Of a DNA stretch of 24,252 bases, positions 15,897-23,051 are shown piece after piece. The first letter of the stretch is position 1, and the number at the start of each line of letters is the position of its first letter. The notes below the pieces were generated by a model. The model saw only the letters and a program-made list of their open reading frames with translations, had not been told where the DNA came from and did not search any database. Origin of the DNA: a virus; IMG/VR virus record IMGVR_UViG_3300047494_000271, positions 1 through 24,252 of that record. The stretch is one strand, 5' to 3'. Position numbers and translations under genes: made by a program.

Positions 15897-16067
15897 TTAC
15901 TGCTCGGTTATGGCGCGCGGCACCACCACCTGAATCACATAGTGCGCAAGTGGACCTCTCCCGATCGTCTCAATCATCCGTTCACATGCAATCAGATCAC
16001 CAACGATCGAGTCTTCGAAGGGCTGTATGACAAGCAACACAGGTGCAAGCGGCCTATCATCACCCAT
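15897..16067 (-). CDS. Small protein upstream of the sheath
   Basis: 56 residues starting MGDDRPLAPV. GGAG lies 9 nt before this ATG, while a longer start 15 nt upstream has no such site. It overlaps the preceding gene by 8 nt and ends 15 nt before the sheath gene. The sequence (VLLVIQPFEDSIVGDLIACERMIETIGRGPLAHYVIQVVVPR) is strand-rich with acidic and Val residues. Family not recognised; the position fits a tail completion or neck protein. Confidence 0.5.
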   Translation of the reverse strand: MGDDRPLAPVLLVIQPFEDSIVGDLIACERMIETIGRGPLAHYVIQVVVPRAITEQ

Positions 16068-16869
16068 AGAAAGTTGCTCCATCGAAAATCAAATTGCCGA
16101 ACAGCATAGATGAAGTCGACACCAGCGTGCTTGTTGGATATTCGACATCATAAATCAGGTCGCGGCGATACATCTGCGCGTCTTGTGCATCGTCAAAGGA
16201 GGACGTCGCGCGGTATCGTATGCGCCCTCCCGTTCCGTCGGCGAGCGCGACGAAGCTTGTGGCTGCCAGGGCGCCACCCAGCGCCGAGCATATCACGTCG
16301 CGTGTCACCGGATCAGGGCACCAAGCCGATATCCGGAACCCCTGTTGCTGCCTTGTCCATTCAGTTTGCACAAGACCGTCCGCCGCAACGCGGCCTATCA
16401 ATCGGACAGATCCAGGGCAGCTCAACGTCATCCCAGACAACCAGCAAGCTTGAACATTTCGGATCTGATCCGCCAACGTAGCGGCCACCAGCGTTGCAGT
16501 GTCGCCTGACCGTCCGCGGTAGACGAAGGCCCGGCCATCAACCAACACACCAGCTAATTGGCCTACGCCGCCTGTGCCGCCGAAGGTCACTGAGCCTCCA
16601 GCCGAGTTTACCGTCAAGGATGGTACACCTGCCGTCGTCTGCATCGTCGGCGCCCAACGCGTCGTGTTACGCGTCGCGCCGGGAACCGCGAAAATACTGA
16701 CATTTGCAATACCCGCACCCAAATCTATGCCGAGTGGGCCGGTCAATGGCCAGCCTCGGTAAACTCTGACCTGCTGACCAGTTACACTCGGCGAGCCAAC
16801 GCCTGCGGGGTAGAGTGCGCTTACGACAGCAACGGCCAACGCCGATTCAACGTCAGAGACATCTGCCAA
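16060..16869 (-). CDS. Phage neck or tail-completion candidate
   Basis: 269 residues. The start is TTG (16867-16869) with AGGGAAG close upstream. The sequence has VESALAVAVVSALYP, an SVTGQQVRVYRGWPL strand and, in the second half, TRQQQGFRISAWCPDPVTRDVICSALGGAL with a final DAQMYRRDLIYDVEYPT. I recognise this type from similar prophage clusters as a conserved protein before the sheath but not a named family. It probably takes part in joining head to tail. Its stop overlaps the next gene by 8 nt. Confidence 0.55.
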   Translation of the reverse strand: MADVSDVESALAVAVVSALYPAGVGSPSVTGQQVRVYRGWPLTGPLGIDLGAGIANVSIFAVPGATRNTTRWAPTMQTTAGVPSLTVNSAGGSVTFGGTGGVGQLAGVLVDGRAFVYRGRSGDTATLVAATLADQIRNVQACWLSGMTLSCPGSVRLIGRVAADGLVQTEWTRQQQGFRISAWCPDPVTRDVICSALGGALAATSFVALADGTGGRIRYRATSSFDDAQDAQMYRRDLIYDVEYPTSTLVSTSSMLFGNLIFDGATFYG

Positions 16870-16902
16870 GGCTTCCCTCTCTTCCCCGATCTTGGAATGC
16901 AG

Positions 16903-17526
16903 TCACGCGCCAACTTGTCGCAGCAGCAAGCGCCAGCCAAATATTGTCTCCTCCGCGCTGCCCACGGTGAAGGCATTTCCGAGATCATCGCTCACCACAT
17001 CTGCAGTTTGCGGTGTTGCCGGAAGTCGAGGAAGGAGCAGCGTCCAGCCACCAAATCGCGTCTCACCTATGCGACTCCCACCATGACCCCCTGCTTCCAA
17101 CAGGCTACCCGGCCACAAGATGACCAACGGCTCACCGGGCGTCGCAAAGAAGCCGCTATAGCCGCCCTGCATTGCAGCGGTGGGCCTAACAAGCGTCACA
17201 ACACGATTGACTTGCACACATTGCACCGGCGCCCCCGGCGTCTGAACCGCCACAAAATACGTGTCGCGGTCACCAACCAGATAATCACCCGGCTGCGTAT
17301 AAGATGCGTCAAATACGCCCTGCCAGACTGCTTGGCCGTACGAAGCCCCTCTATTTAGTCCCGCGTCGCCCGGCGTAAAATAAGCGGATAACTCGATGAC
17401 GCGCCCGCGTGGATTGACCGGCTGTAGCGGTCCGCTAGGTCGATAAACTGTATAGGGCGTGCCGCATTTTCGCGCGGCCACCCCGAGTCCTTTACTAATT
17501 TTGTCCTGCAATGCGCCAGCATCCAT
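16903..17526 (-). CDS. Putative head-tail connector/neck protein
   Basis: 207 residues when started at MDAGALQDKI, whose ATG shares its A with the TAA of the preceding gene (TAATG). An upstream TTG or ATG-type start exists in the shadow of that gene. The stretch ISKGLGVAARKCGTPYTVYRPSGPLQPVNPRG is like small phage proteins that follow the capsid and portal. Strand-rich C-terminus: GGWTLLLPRLPATPQTADVVSDDLGNAFTVG. It is probably a connector or minor head protein, but the assignment rests on position and general resemblance. Confidence 0.55.
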   Translation of the reverse strand: MDAGALQDKISKGLGVAARKCGTPYTVYRPSGPLQPVNPRGRVIELSAYFTPGDAGLNRGASYGQAVWQGVFDASYTQPGDYLVGDRDTYFVAVQTPGAPVQCVQVNRVVTLVRPTAAMQGGYSGFFATPGEPLVILWPGSLLEAGGHGGSRIGETRFGGWTLLLPRLPATPQTADVVSDDLGNAFTVGSAEETIFGWRLLLRQVGA

Positions 17527-17900
17527 TACACTGTCCAACTCACACCAGGCCCTGCAAGTCCGCTCCCCTCCGGCACCCCAAAAAAACTGCAGAGTCTTCG
17601 GCGCCACTCATCCAGCAGGAATAACCGTTGTGTAACCTCGTCTCGGTTATGTCGCCAAGAGGCCGCTGCATCGCTATCAAGGTTGTCGCTTGCCGCAGGG
17701 ACAGTCATCTCCAACTGCGTCAGTGTGGACAGGTATCCGATGACAACGGTTATCTCCGCAGCAGACAGATTGTTCATCCGATACTCAAGTAGTCCATAAG
17801 CAGTATAGAAGCGCCAGCCGATGTTTCCTGCTGGATCAGCACCATAGGCAGGATATCCGCAAAAGCGGCGAATGTCGGTTTTCTGCTGATCGGTCAACAT
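17526..17900 (-). CDS. Putative head-completion/adaptor protein
   Basis: 124 residues starting MLTDQQKTDI, with GGAG 6 nt before the ATG; an upstream GTG four codons earlier overlaps that site and is less likely. The protein is mostly helical: RRFCGYPAYGADP, WRFYTAYGLLEYRMNNLSAAEITVVIGYL, and RHNRDEVTQRLFLLDEWRRRL. A small all-helical protein right after the major capsid gene suits a head-completion protein of the gp15/gp6 type. Family not named from sequence alone. Confidence 0.5.
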   Translation of the reverse strand: MLTDQQKTDIRRFCGYPAYGADPAGNIGWRFYTAYGLLEYRMNNLSAAEITVVIGYLSTLTQLEMTVPAASDNLDSDAAASWRHNRDEVTQRLFLLDEWRRRLCSFFGVPEGSGLAGPGVSWTV

Positions 17901-17924
17901 GCGCGTCTCCACCCCGCCGACAAA

Positions 17925-17952
17925 GTGGAGAGGGCTAAGATGCCCTCTCCAC
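17925..17952 (-). terminator. Strong hairpin after the major capsid gene
   Basis: GTGGAGAGGGC and GCCCTCTCCAC form a perfect 11-bp stem with a 6-nt loop, lying 12 nt after the capsid stop. On the minus strand a short TTT follows, so it may be a partial terminator. It would let capsid mRNA end or be protected while some read-through feeds the downstream genes. Confidence 0.55.
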
Positions 17953-17963
17953 GGAAAAGGCGG

Positions 17964-19292
17964 TCAGCCCATATGCTCAATCATCACGGCGCGCTTGAAA
18001 TTTGCGTTTGTTGACGTCGGAACAACCAAGCTATTAGTTGTGGTGTCACTCGGCGCGCAGAACCCGCCAATCCAATACCAGGACTGCGCAATAATCTGCT
18101 GCAGCCGGTCAATCGGCTCACGCGTCACCATGCATACGCTATCCACCATGGACACAATCGCATCCTTCGGTGCCACATCGTCGGCCGCCATTCCGGCGAA
18201 ATCGCCCTCAATTAGCGCGCCCTGTCCCACAACAATCGGGCGCCGCACAATCGCGCCTGCAATCGATGGATGTGACTGCACATAGGACTCAGTCGTCAGG
18301 ACAAAGCGAAGGCCAAGGAATTCGTTCACAACACCTTGGCCTGGGCGGAATATTTCGTTTGCTGACGTGGAACCAATGAATAGTCTCTGGAAGTCCTGGT
18401 CGGCGAACAACTGCCGTGCACTAATGGGATCCAAATAGCAGTTATAGGCGCCATCGATATCCGGCACGGCGTTCAACCGGAGACCCGCCACAGCATCCAA
18501 TATATTAGTCATGGAAAGCGTGTCGCCGGTCGTTAGTTGACCTGTGTTCGTGCGCGCGTTGGGCCGCAGGATCAATGATCCCGTCGCTGCCTGAACGGAG
18601 TTCCCAGCAGTGCCGTCGGCAACAGCCACATTCCCGGAAAGTGTCAGGACGCCACTTTGACCACCAGGCGTCGTGGAGATATTTATGGCATCCGGACCGA
18701 CTCCCACCAGGGAATACGCCCCAGCGCCAATCACCACGGCAAGCGGATTCCCCGTGCTGACGCTCTGCTGCACGCCATTCACGAAGGCGGTCTGGAAACC
18801 GCGGATGTCATCCACCGGAACTGCTGGCCCAGCGCTGCCTAGGGTGGTTCGCACGCGTGTGTTGCCGCCAAAATACGCGGAAAACAGAGCATTGCGCGCC
18901 AAATCGTCCAGGCTGCGGGCCGCCTGCTCTCCATTCACATATGCGTTCTGCAGAAACTGGCTCGCAATGCCCACCCTGCTGGTCACCATGTTCAAATCCA
19001 TGGTCGCAGCATAGTGGTTGAGTGTCAGCGTAAACTGCTCAACGTTCCACGAACCCGGTGTCAGGCCATTGTCCAGATTTGTGTTCGTGGACGCGGCAAT
19101 TGGCGTTGTCACGGATGGCTTCAAGCCAGCCCGGGTTTTCGTGAGGGTCTCGCCAATTCCCACCGCAAAATCTTCTCGGTCAGCGCATGCCCTGTAACCG
19201 ATGCGTGATCGCAGCGCCTGCTGGAATTCACGCTCAAGAAAGCCCTGCTGGATGATGGGCTGCAACGCTGCCGGGAAATTAGAGATGCTCAT
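17964..19292 (-). CDS. Major capsid protein
   Basis: 442 residues starting MSISNFPAALQ, with GGAGGC five bases before this ATG; an upstream TTG in the same frame would place the start inside that site and is rejected. N-terminal features: PIIQQGFLEREFQQALRSRIGY, then GETLTKTRAGLKPS. Middle features: NVEQFTLTLNHYAATMDLNMV and GEQAARSLDDLARNALFSAYFGG. The C-terminal half has DIDGAYNCYLDPISARQLFADQDFQRLFIG and SYVQSHPSIAGAIVRRPIVVGQGALIEGDFAGMA. Length, position after scaffold and the F-rich/E-loop-like parts fit an HK97-fold capsid of the P22-like or phage-coat group. It lies between two strong hairpins. Confidence 0.82.
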   Translation of the reverse strand: MSISNFPAALQPIIQQGFLEREFQQALRSRIGYRACADREDFAVGIGETLTKTRAGLKPSVTTPIAASTNTNLDNGLTPGSWNVEQFTLTLNHYAATMDLNMVTSRVGIASQFLQNAYVNGEQAARSLDDLARNALFSAYFGGNTRVRTTLGSAGPAVPVDDIRGFQTAFVNGVQQSVSTGNPLAVVIGAGAYSLVGVGPDAINISTTPGGQSGVLTLSGNVAVADGTAGNSVQAATGSLILRPNARTNTGQLTTGDTLSMTNILDAVAGLRLNAVPDIDGAYNCYLDPISARQLFADQDFQRLFIGSTSANEIFRPGQGVVNEFLGLRFVLTTESYVQSHPSIAGAIVRRPIVVGQGALIEGDFAGMAADDVAPKDAIVSMVDSVCMVTREPIDRLQQIIAQSWYWIGGFCAPSDTTTNSLVVPTSTNANFKRAVMIEHMG

Positions 19293-19311
19293 GCAAGCCT
19301 CCAAATGAAAA

Positions 19312-19327
19312 GGGGGCCGAAGCCCCC
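19312..19327 (-). terminator. UUCG-tetraloop hairpin just before the capsid gene
   Basis: On the minus strand GGGGGC-TTCG-GCCCCC forms a 6-bp GC stem with the very stable cUUCGg loop, followed by TTTT. It lies 41 nt after the scaffold stop and 19 nt before the capsid ATG. The form is that of an intrinsic terminator or an mRNA-end stabiliser that raises capsid expression. No capsid promoter between hairpin and start could be recognised, so at least partial read-through is required. Confidence 0.65.
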
Positions 19328-19367
19328 CGAAAACAACGATTCACAAAGCTGGGTGCGTCGAGCCTGA

Positions 19368-19772
19368 TCAGCACCGTCGCAGAAGATCCGCTCGTGCTGT
19401 CCGCCATTCCTCAATGCTCATGTCGGTGGCCAGTCGCCTCCGAACAGGCGCAGCTGCAGGCGGTGTCGTGGCACTGCTGGAATGTGAACCACCAAAAAGC
19501 CACGGCTTATCGCGCCGCAGCTTGGCAATGACCTCGCCCGCGTCACTCGTCACTGCGCCCTTAGGCGGTGACCACGCGTCGGGATCCAGCAGACGAAGTC
19601 CGTCAATATCCACGATCCCTGCGCGGACCGCCTCCGCCTTCAACTCTGCCTGCCGGAGCTGGATTAATGATCGCGTTTCCGCTTCATGAAGTTGACGTTC
19701 CAATTCGTCTGCACGCGTCCGCAGCGCCGCTAACACCTCCTCATGCCCAACATCGCCTTCGGCTTCACTCAT
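19368..19772 (-). CDS. Putative capsid scaffold protein
   Basis: 134 residues. The start overlaps the portal stop by 4 nt (ATGA). Residues 8-50 are charged and helical (EEVLAALRTRADELERQLHEAETRSLIQLRQAELKAEAVRA), a probable coiled coil. GIVDIDGLRLLDPDAW near 52-67 resembles the internal motif of phage scaffold proteins, and a basic C-terminus follows (EEWRTARADLLRRC). It sits in the standard place between portal and capsid. No protease motif is seen, here or in neighbouring genes. Confidence 0.68.
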   Translation of the reverse strand: MSEAEGDVGHEEVLAALRTRADELERQLHEAETRSLIQLRQAELKAEAVRAGIVDIDGLRLLDPDAWSPPKGAVTSDAGEVIAKLRRDKPWLFGGSHSSSATTPPAAAPVRRRLATDMSIEEWRTARADLLRRC

Positions 19773-21163
19773 TCCGCCCCCTCGGTTTTGATACGATGCA
19801 ACTCCGCGGCCACATCCTCTATGTCGTAACTTGCAGCCAGCACTTTAAGTGCCGTCTCGCGGGACATCTGCTTGGCTGCAACCAACGCAATCAGCGTCTC
19901 CGCGGTCCTTTGGCCGTCCAGCGCATCATCCGGATACCAGTCGGGCCAGCGCAGGCTAATCGGTGCATCGCAGGCAAGTGGTGCAAGGACCCGTCCTTCC
20001 ACCCGAATTGGGTAGATGTGAGTTGCCCGCAAAATCATCCGTGCGAGCGTGGTCAGTGCGCATTGGCCGTAGCTGATACGCAAATTATCAGCTAGCCACA
20101 GCAAACCCTGGTTCATCATCTGCAGCGCTTTGCCACTTGCTGGCGCTGTCAGCCTGCTCGCATCTGCCCTATTGCCATGCAAACTTTCAAGTGCAAACTC
20201 ACGCAGGATACGTACGTAATCGATCACTGCCTGGCTCGCCGTGCCTCCAATTTCCAGAAGCTTTGCGTCACCCTTCTCGCTTACCACAAGTGCGTTCGCA
20301 GCACCTCGCACCATGGTCCCCGCAACGCCGGCTGGCTCTCGTATTAGAAGAGTCGGATCGCTGCTATACTTTAGGCCTCGTCCAGCCTGACTCAGCTGGT
20401 AGTCGATTTCAATCGACGTATCTATCGCGGCGCGGAACGTACATGCGCCGTCAACCGCCGTACCGCCAGGGAGATTTCGTATCCATACCAGCGGGACAAA
20501 TCCCAGACCATGCCGAATCGTCCGCTTTGAATCCTGGGTTGCAGCCGCTTGGCTTCCCACGGGCAAAGGCTCGTACCACCGCTCAAACTCTGCATCCCAC
20601 ACGCGCTGGAACCAATACGTGGCACCCGGATCAGCCACCGCAAAGCCTTGCGCCGCCAAGGCGGCGCCGCTGACTTTATATCGTTCCGTCACACGCCGCA
20701 GCGTGTCCGGCTCGTCGTCGTCCCACTCGGGCAGAAGGTAGGGTGTATCCAGCACGTCGATGAAAATGCGCCCTCGTAGAACCCGCAGCAGCAGAGCCAC
20801 GGAGCCGATTGCGCCGCGCAGCCCGGCCTCCACCATCACGGCATTCAGCTTCGTGTCCCGTGCCACAGCCTCCAAGGCACTGCGCACCTCAGAATCGGGC
20901 GAATCAAACGCCGGGAAATGTGCCTCACTGAACAGCAGCGCCACACTGTCTTCCACCACCAGTCTAGCCAATCCGTAGCGGACGGACGGCCTGCGCTGCC
21001 GCAGCGGGATATACTCGCCCGCTGAATTACGCTCCTCATGAAATTCGTAAGGCAGCACATCATAAAAGCTGCCATCAAGCAGACGCCGATAGATGGAGAG
21101 CTGGCGTGTCCGCTCGGAGTAGTCGCGGTCATCAGGAATCAAGTCGCAGATTGTGCAATACAA
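19769..21163 (-). CDS. Portal protein
   Basis: 464 residues. The start is TTG at 21161-21163, with GGGGAG 6 nt before it; the next Met is about 110 codons later. Typical regions: YRRLLDGSFYDVLP, RYGLARLVVEDSVALLFSEAHFP, and the C-terminal ALESLHGNRADASRLTAPASGKALQMMNQGLLWLADNLRISYG, the long alpha-helix and wing pattern of SPP1/gp6-like portals. A twelve-subunit ring of this protein is the DNA gate and terminase docking site. It begins 23 nt after the terminase stop. Confidence 0.87.
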   Translation of the reverse strand: MYCTICDLIPDDRDYSERTRQLSIYRRLLDGSFYDVLPYEFHEERNSAGEYIPLRQRRPSVRYGLARLVVEDSVALLFSEAHFPAFDSPDSEVRSALEAVARDTKLNAVMVEAGLRGAIGSVALLLRVLRGRIFIDVLDTPYLLPEWDDDEPDTLRRVTERYKVSGAALAAQGFAVADPGATYWFQRVWDAEFERWYEPLPVGSQAAATQDSKRTIRHGLGFVPLVWIRNLPGGTAVDGACTFRAAIDTSIEIDYQLSQAGRGLKYSSDPTLLIREPAGVAGTMVRGAANALVVSEKGDAKLLEIGGTASQAVIDYVRILREFALESLHGNRADASRLTAPASGKALQMMNQGLLWLADNLRISYGQCALTTLARMILRATHIYPIRVEGRVLAPLACDAPISLRWPDWYPDDALDGQRTAETLIALVAAKQMSRETALKVLAASYDIEDVAAELHRIKTEGAE

Positions 21164-21186
21164 ACTAAACTCCCCTGCTGCAAAGC

Positions 21187-22578
21187 CTAACGGGCGGAGA
21201 AAGAAACATTGGTGAACCGCGCCGGCTCCCGCAGGTCCAGCAGCATGGAAAATGCGCGCGCCAGTGCGTCCACCTGATCGTCCTTCCGCCCCTGGGGAAA
21301 GCTTGCCAGTTCATCCAAAAAAACGCTGTTCCATGCCGCCCGGCGCATTGCCACCGTGCCGCCAGTCACCTGCGCCGCCACCGGCATCGCCCGAACAGAT
21401 TTCGCCCCAGTCTCCGGCGTCGCCACCACCCGGAAGCCAGCCAATAGCTGTGTTAAAAACATCACTTGGCTCTTTCCCGCCTGCCCAGGATCCTGCGGCA
21501 ACCCAACAGGCACAGCGCCACCATCCATCACAGCTGTCGCCCGTATCCGCTCGGCCACCTCGCCCGTCACGGCGCGGAACCGGATCACATCGTCGATGAA
21601 AACCATCCCGCTTCCGGCGCGCACCAGCTTCACGCCCACCGTCCAATCTGGATCGCCGGACCCATCTGCCGTCCCCGCCAGATCCCAGGCCCGCACAGCC
21701 GGGCCGTCCGGCACGCAATCCACCACCCGCACCAGGCGAGGATCGAAAACCTGGCCACCCTCGCGCAATGGCGCCTGCTGAAACAGCGCCGCAAATTGCC
21801 GTTCGCCAAGCATCGCCCGCTTGGCTTCAAGAGCCGCCACGTCTTCCCACGCCGGCCACAGCGCCGCGCCCTCGGCCCGATCCATCGGATCATTGGCCTC
21901 GGCCAACGCCGGCAATCGCAGGGTTTTCCACCCTCCTTGCTCGATCAGCCGGCCCGCGAGGTCATCGCAATGCCATCGCGTCATGATCAGGACCATCCGG
22001 CCCTTCGGCTTCATCCGCGTCACCAGTTCGGACCGAAACCAATCCCAAAGATGCTCGCGCGCTGAAAAGCTCTCCGCGTCCGCGAATGACCGGATGGGAT
22101 CGTCGATCAGCGCCAGATCCGCGCGTCGGCCGGTCACGGCCCCATGCACCCCCACACCAAAATACTCGGCGCCCGTTTCCGTTACAAACCGCCCAGCCGC
22201 CCGTACATCCCCGCGCACCTTCACACCCAGCCAGTCCGAATGTTCGTCCAGCAGCCCGCGCACGCCGCGCCCGAAATGCTCGGCAAGGCTCGCCGTATGG
22301 CACGCGGAAATCACCGCGCTGCGGGGATGCCGCATCAGCCACCAGGCCGGAAACAGCCGGCTGGCATAGGTGCTCTTCGCCGCGCCTGGCGGCAGCAGCA
22401 GCATCAGTTGCCGCGTCTTCCCGCGTGAGACGTCCTCCAGTTCATTTAGAATGCGCAGATGATGGTCGGCCGGCGCCATCCCGCCAGGCTGCAGCGCAAA
22501 CCGCGCCCAGTCGCTAAGGCTCCTCTTGATGTTCCATTGAAGCTGCCGTTCCCGCGCTGCTCGTCCGAAGGAGTTCAT
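21187..22578 (-). CDS. terL: Terminase large subunit
   Basis: 463 residues. Walker A is PPGAAKST at 63-70, an Ala-containing variant of the phage terminase motif. Walker B is DLALIDDP at 154-161, with Asp-Asp in place of Asp-Glu. TRWHCDDLAGRL at 200-211 is the coupling motif. The C-terminal nuclease shows AWDLAGT (D299), PQDPGQAGKS (D363) and KDDQVDALARAF (D433/D437). All motor and nuclease acidic residues are present. It packages DNA into the prohead. Its 5' end overlaps the small-terminase candidate by 65 bp, and homologues often begin a little after this ATG, so the start is approximate. The gene is GC-rich, giving long false frames on the other strand. Confidence 0.93.
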   Translation of the reverse strand: MNSFGRAARERQLQWNIKRSLSDWARFALQPGGMAPADHHLRILNELEDVSRGKTRQLMLLLPPGAAKSTYASRLFPAWWLMRHPRSAVISACHTASLAEHFGRGVRGLLDEHSDWLGVKVRGDVRAAGRFVTETGAEYFGVGVHGAVTGRRADLALIDDPIRSFADAESFSAREHLWDWFRSELVTRMKPKGRMVLIMTRWHCDDLAGRLIEQGGWKTLRLPALAEANDPMDRAEGAALWPAWEDVAALEAKRAMLGERQFAALFQQAPLREGGQVFDPRLVRVVDCVPDGPAVRAWDLAGTADGSGDPDWTVGVKLVRAGSGMVFIDDVIRFRAVTGEVAERIRATAVMDGGAVPVGLPQDPGQAGKSQVMFLTQLLAGFRVVATPETGAKSVRAMPVAAQVTGGTVAMRRAAWNSVFLDELASFPQGRKDDQVDALARAFSMLLDLREPARFTNVSFSAR

Positions 22579-22762
22579 TCAGTTCGTCGTCCCCCAGTGC
22601 GCAGGCCAGCCCCCGTTCCAGCTTCCCGTCCGTCGGCTTGGCGTGCACGTACGGCGCCGCCACCTTGGCCAGCGCCACCGCCTCCGTTTCCCGCCCAGCC
22701 TTCCAATGGTCGCGCATCGCCCTCAACAGCACGTCCAACGGCAACGTGGCGTCCTCCTCCAT
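22514..22762 (-). CDS. Putative small terminase subunit
   Basis: 82 residues starting MEEDATLPLDVLLRAMRDHW. A longer frame starts at 22870, but its first 36 codons use many AT-ending codons (AGT, CCT, TTT, GGT, ACT, TAT) unlike the GC3-rich rest, and two inverted repeats fall in or beside it, so 22762 is preferred. The motif PLDVLLRAMRDHW followed by AVALAKVAAPYVHAKP resembles the core of small terminase subunits, which recognise the packaging site. It lacks an obvious N-terminal helix-turn-helix. Overlap with the large terminase and order are as usual for a terminase pair. The assignment is an inference. Confidence 0.55.
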   Translation of the reverse strand: MEEDATLPLDVLLRAMRDHWKAGRETEAVALAKVAAPYVHAKPTDGKLERGLACALGDDELNELLRTSSAGTAASMEHQEEP

Positions 22763-22779
22763 CCACCCCCCAATTTGCC

Positions 22780-22797
22780 CTAGGTGAAAATACCTAG
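22780..22797. repeat. Inverted repeat upstream of small terminase
   Basis: CTAGGT and ACCTAG are 6-bp arms around a 6-nt AT-rich spacer, 17 bp upstream of the preferred small-terminase ATG. It could be an operator or a hairpin in the mRNA leader; the sequence does not distinguish them. Confidence 0.35.
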
Positions 22798-22870
22798 CAT
22801 ACTGACGGCGACCGCCCTTGGCAGTCGCGGCCCCAGTCACACCAAACATGATCAGAGGTTGGAAACTCAT

Positions 22871-22890
22871 CGGCTTCTCAGAAGAAGCCG
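22871..22890. repeat. 8-bp inverted repeat in the late leader
   Basis: CGGCTTCT and AGAAGCCG form a perfect 8-bp stem with a CAGA loop on the plus strand. On the minus strand it abuts an ATG at 22870. It would lie in the 5' leader of the late transcript if the nearby promoter is right. It hides the region where a ribosome-binding site for 22870 would be, another argument against that start. Confidence 0.45.
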
Positions 22891-22938
22891 CGAGGACCGG
22901 GCACCGGCCGTTCCGCCTAAGCCGCCATCGTTAAAGAA

Positions 22939-22968
22939 AATATACCCAAAGTTGGGTTTCCTGGGCAA
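22939..22968 (-). promoter_or_regulatory. Candidate sigma70-like promoter for the late operon
   Basis: On the minus strand TTGCCC (22968-22963) is followed after 18 nt by TATATT (22944-22939). The -35 matches TTGACA at 4 of 6 positions and the -10 matches TATAAT at 5 of 6. The predicted transcript would start near 22932 and lead into the small terminase. No alternative of equal quality was found in this gap. The call is by motif only. Confidence 0.4.
22944..22957. promoter_or_regulatory. Operator-like inverted repeat inside the candidate promoter
   Basis: ACCCAA-AG-TTGGGT is a perfect 6+6 dyad lying between the -10 and -35 of the candidate promoter. A regulator bound here could control late transcription. 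No binding protein is identified. Confidence 0.35.
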
Positions 22969-22982
22969 CAGAAAAATTGCCC
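22963..22982. repeat. Inverted repeat overlapping the candidate -35
   Basis: GGGCAA and TTGCCC are 6-bp arms around an A-rich 8-nt spacer, the left arm coinciding with the candidate -35. With the neighbouring dyads it makes this gap rich in symmetric sites. Confidence 0.35.
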
Positions 22983-23051
22983 TCAACCGAAGTTTTCCAA
23001 AAACCTTAAATCCCGGCGCCCGCGCACGCTCAAACTGCTAAACCAGCCGCC

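Noticed and set aside
21252-22797. Several long plus-strand open frames (up to about 199 residues)
   Set aside because: They are antisense to the terminase genes, have Pro/Arg/His-rich translations with no family features, and arise from high third-position GC.
22763-22870. Longer start for the small terminase at 22870
   Set aside because: The extra 36 codons have AT-ending codon use unlike the rest, lack a ribosome-binding site and lie in a region of inverted repeats.
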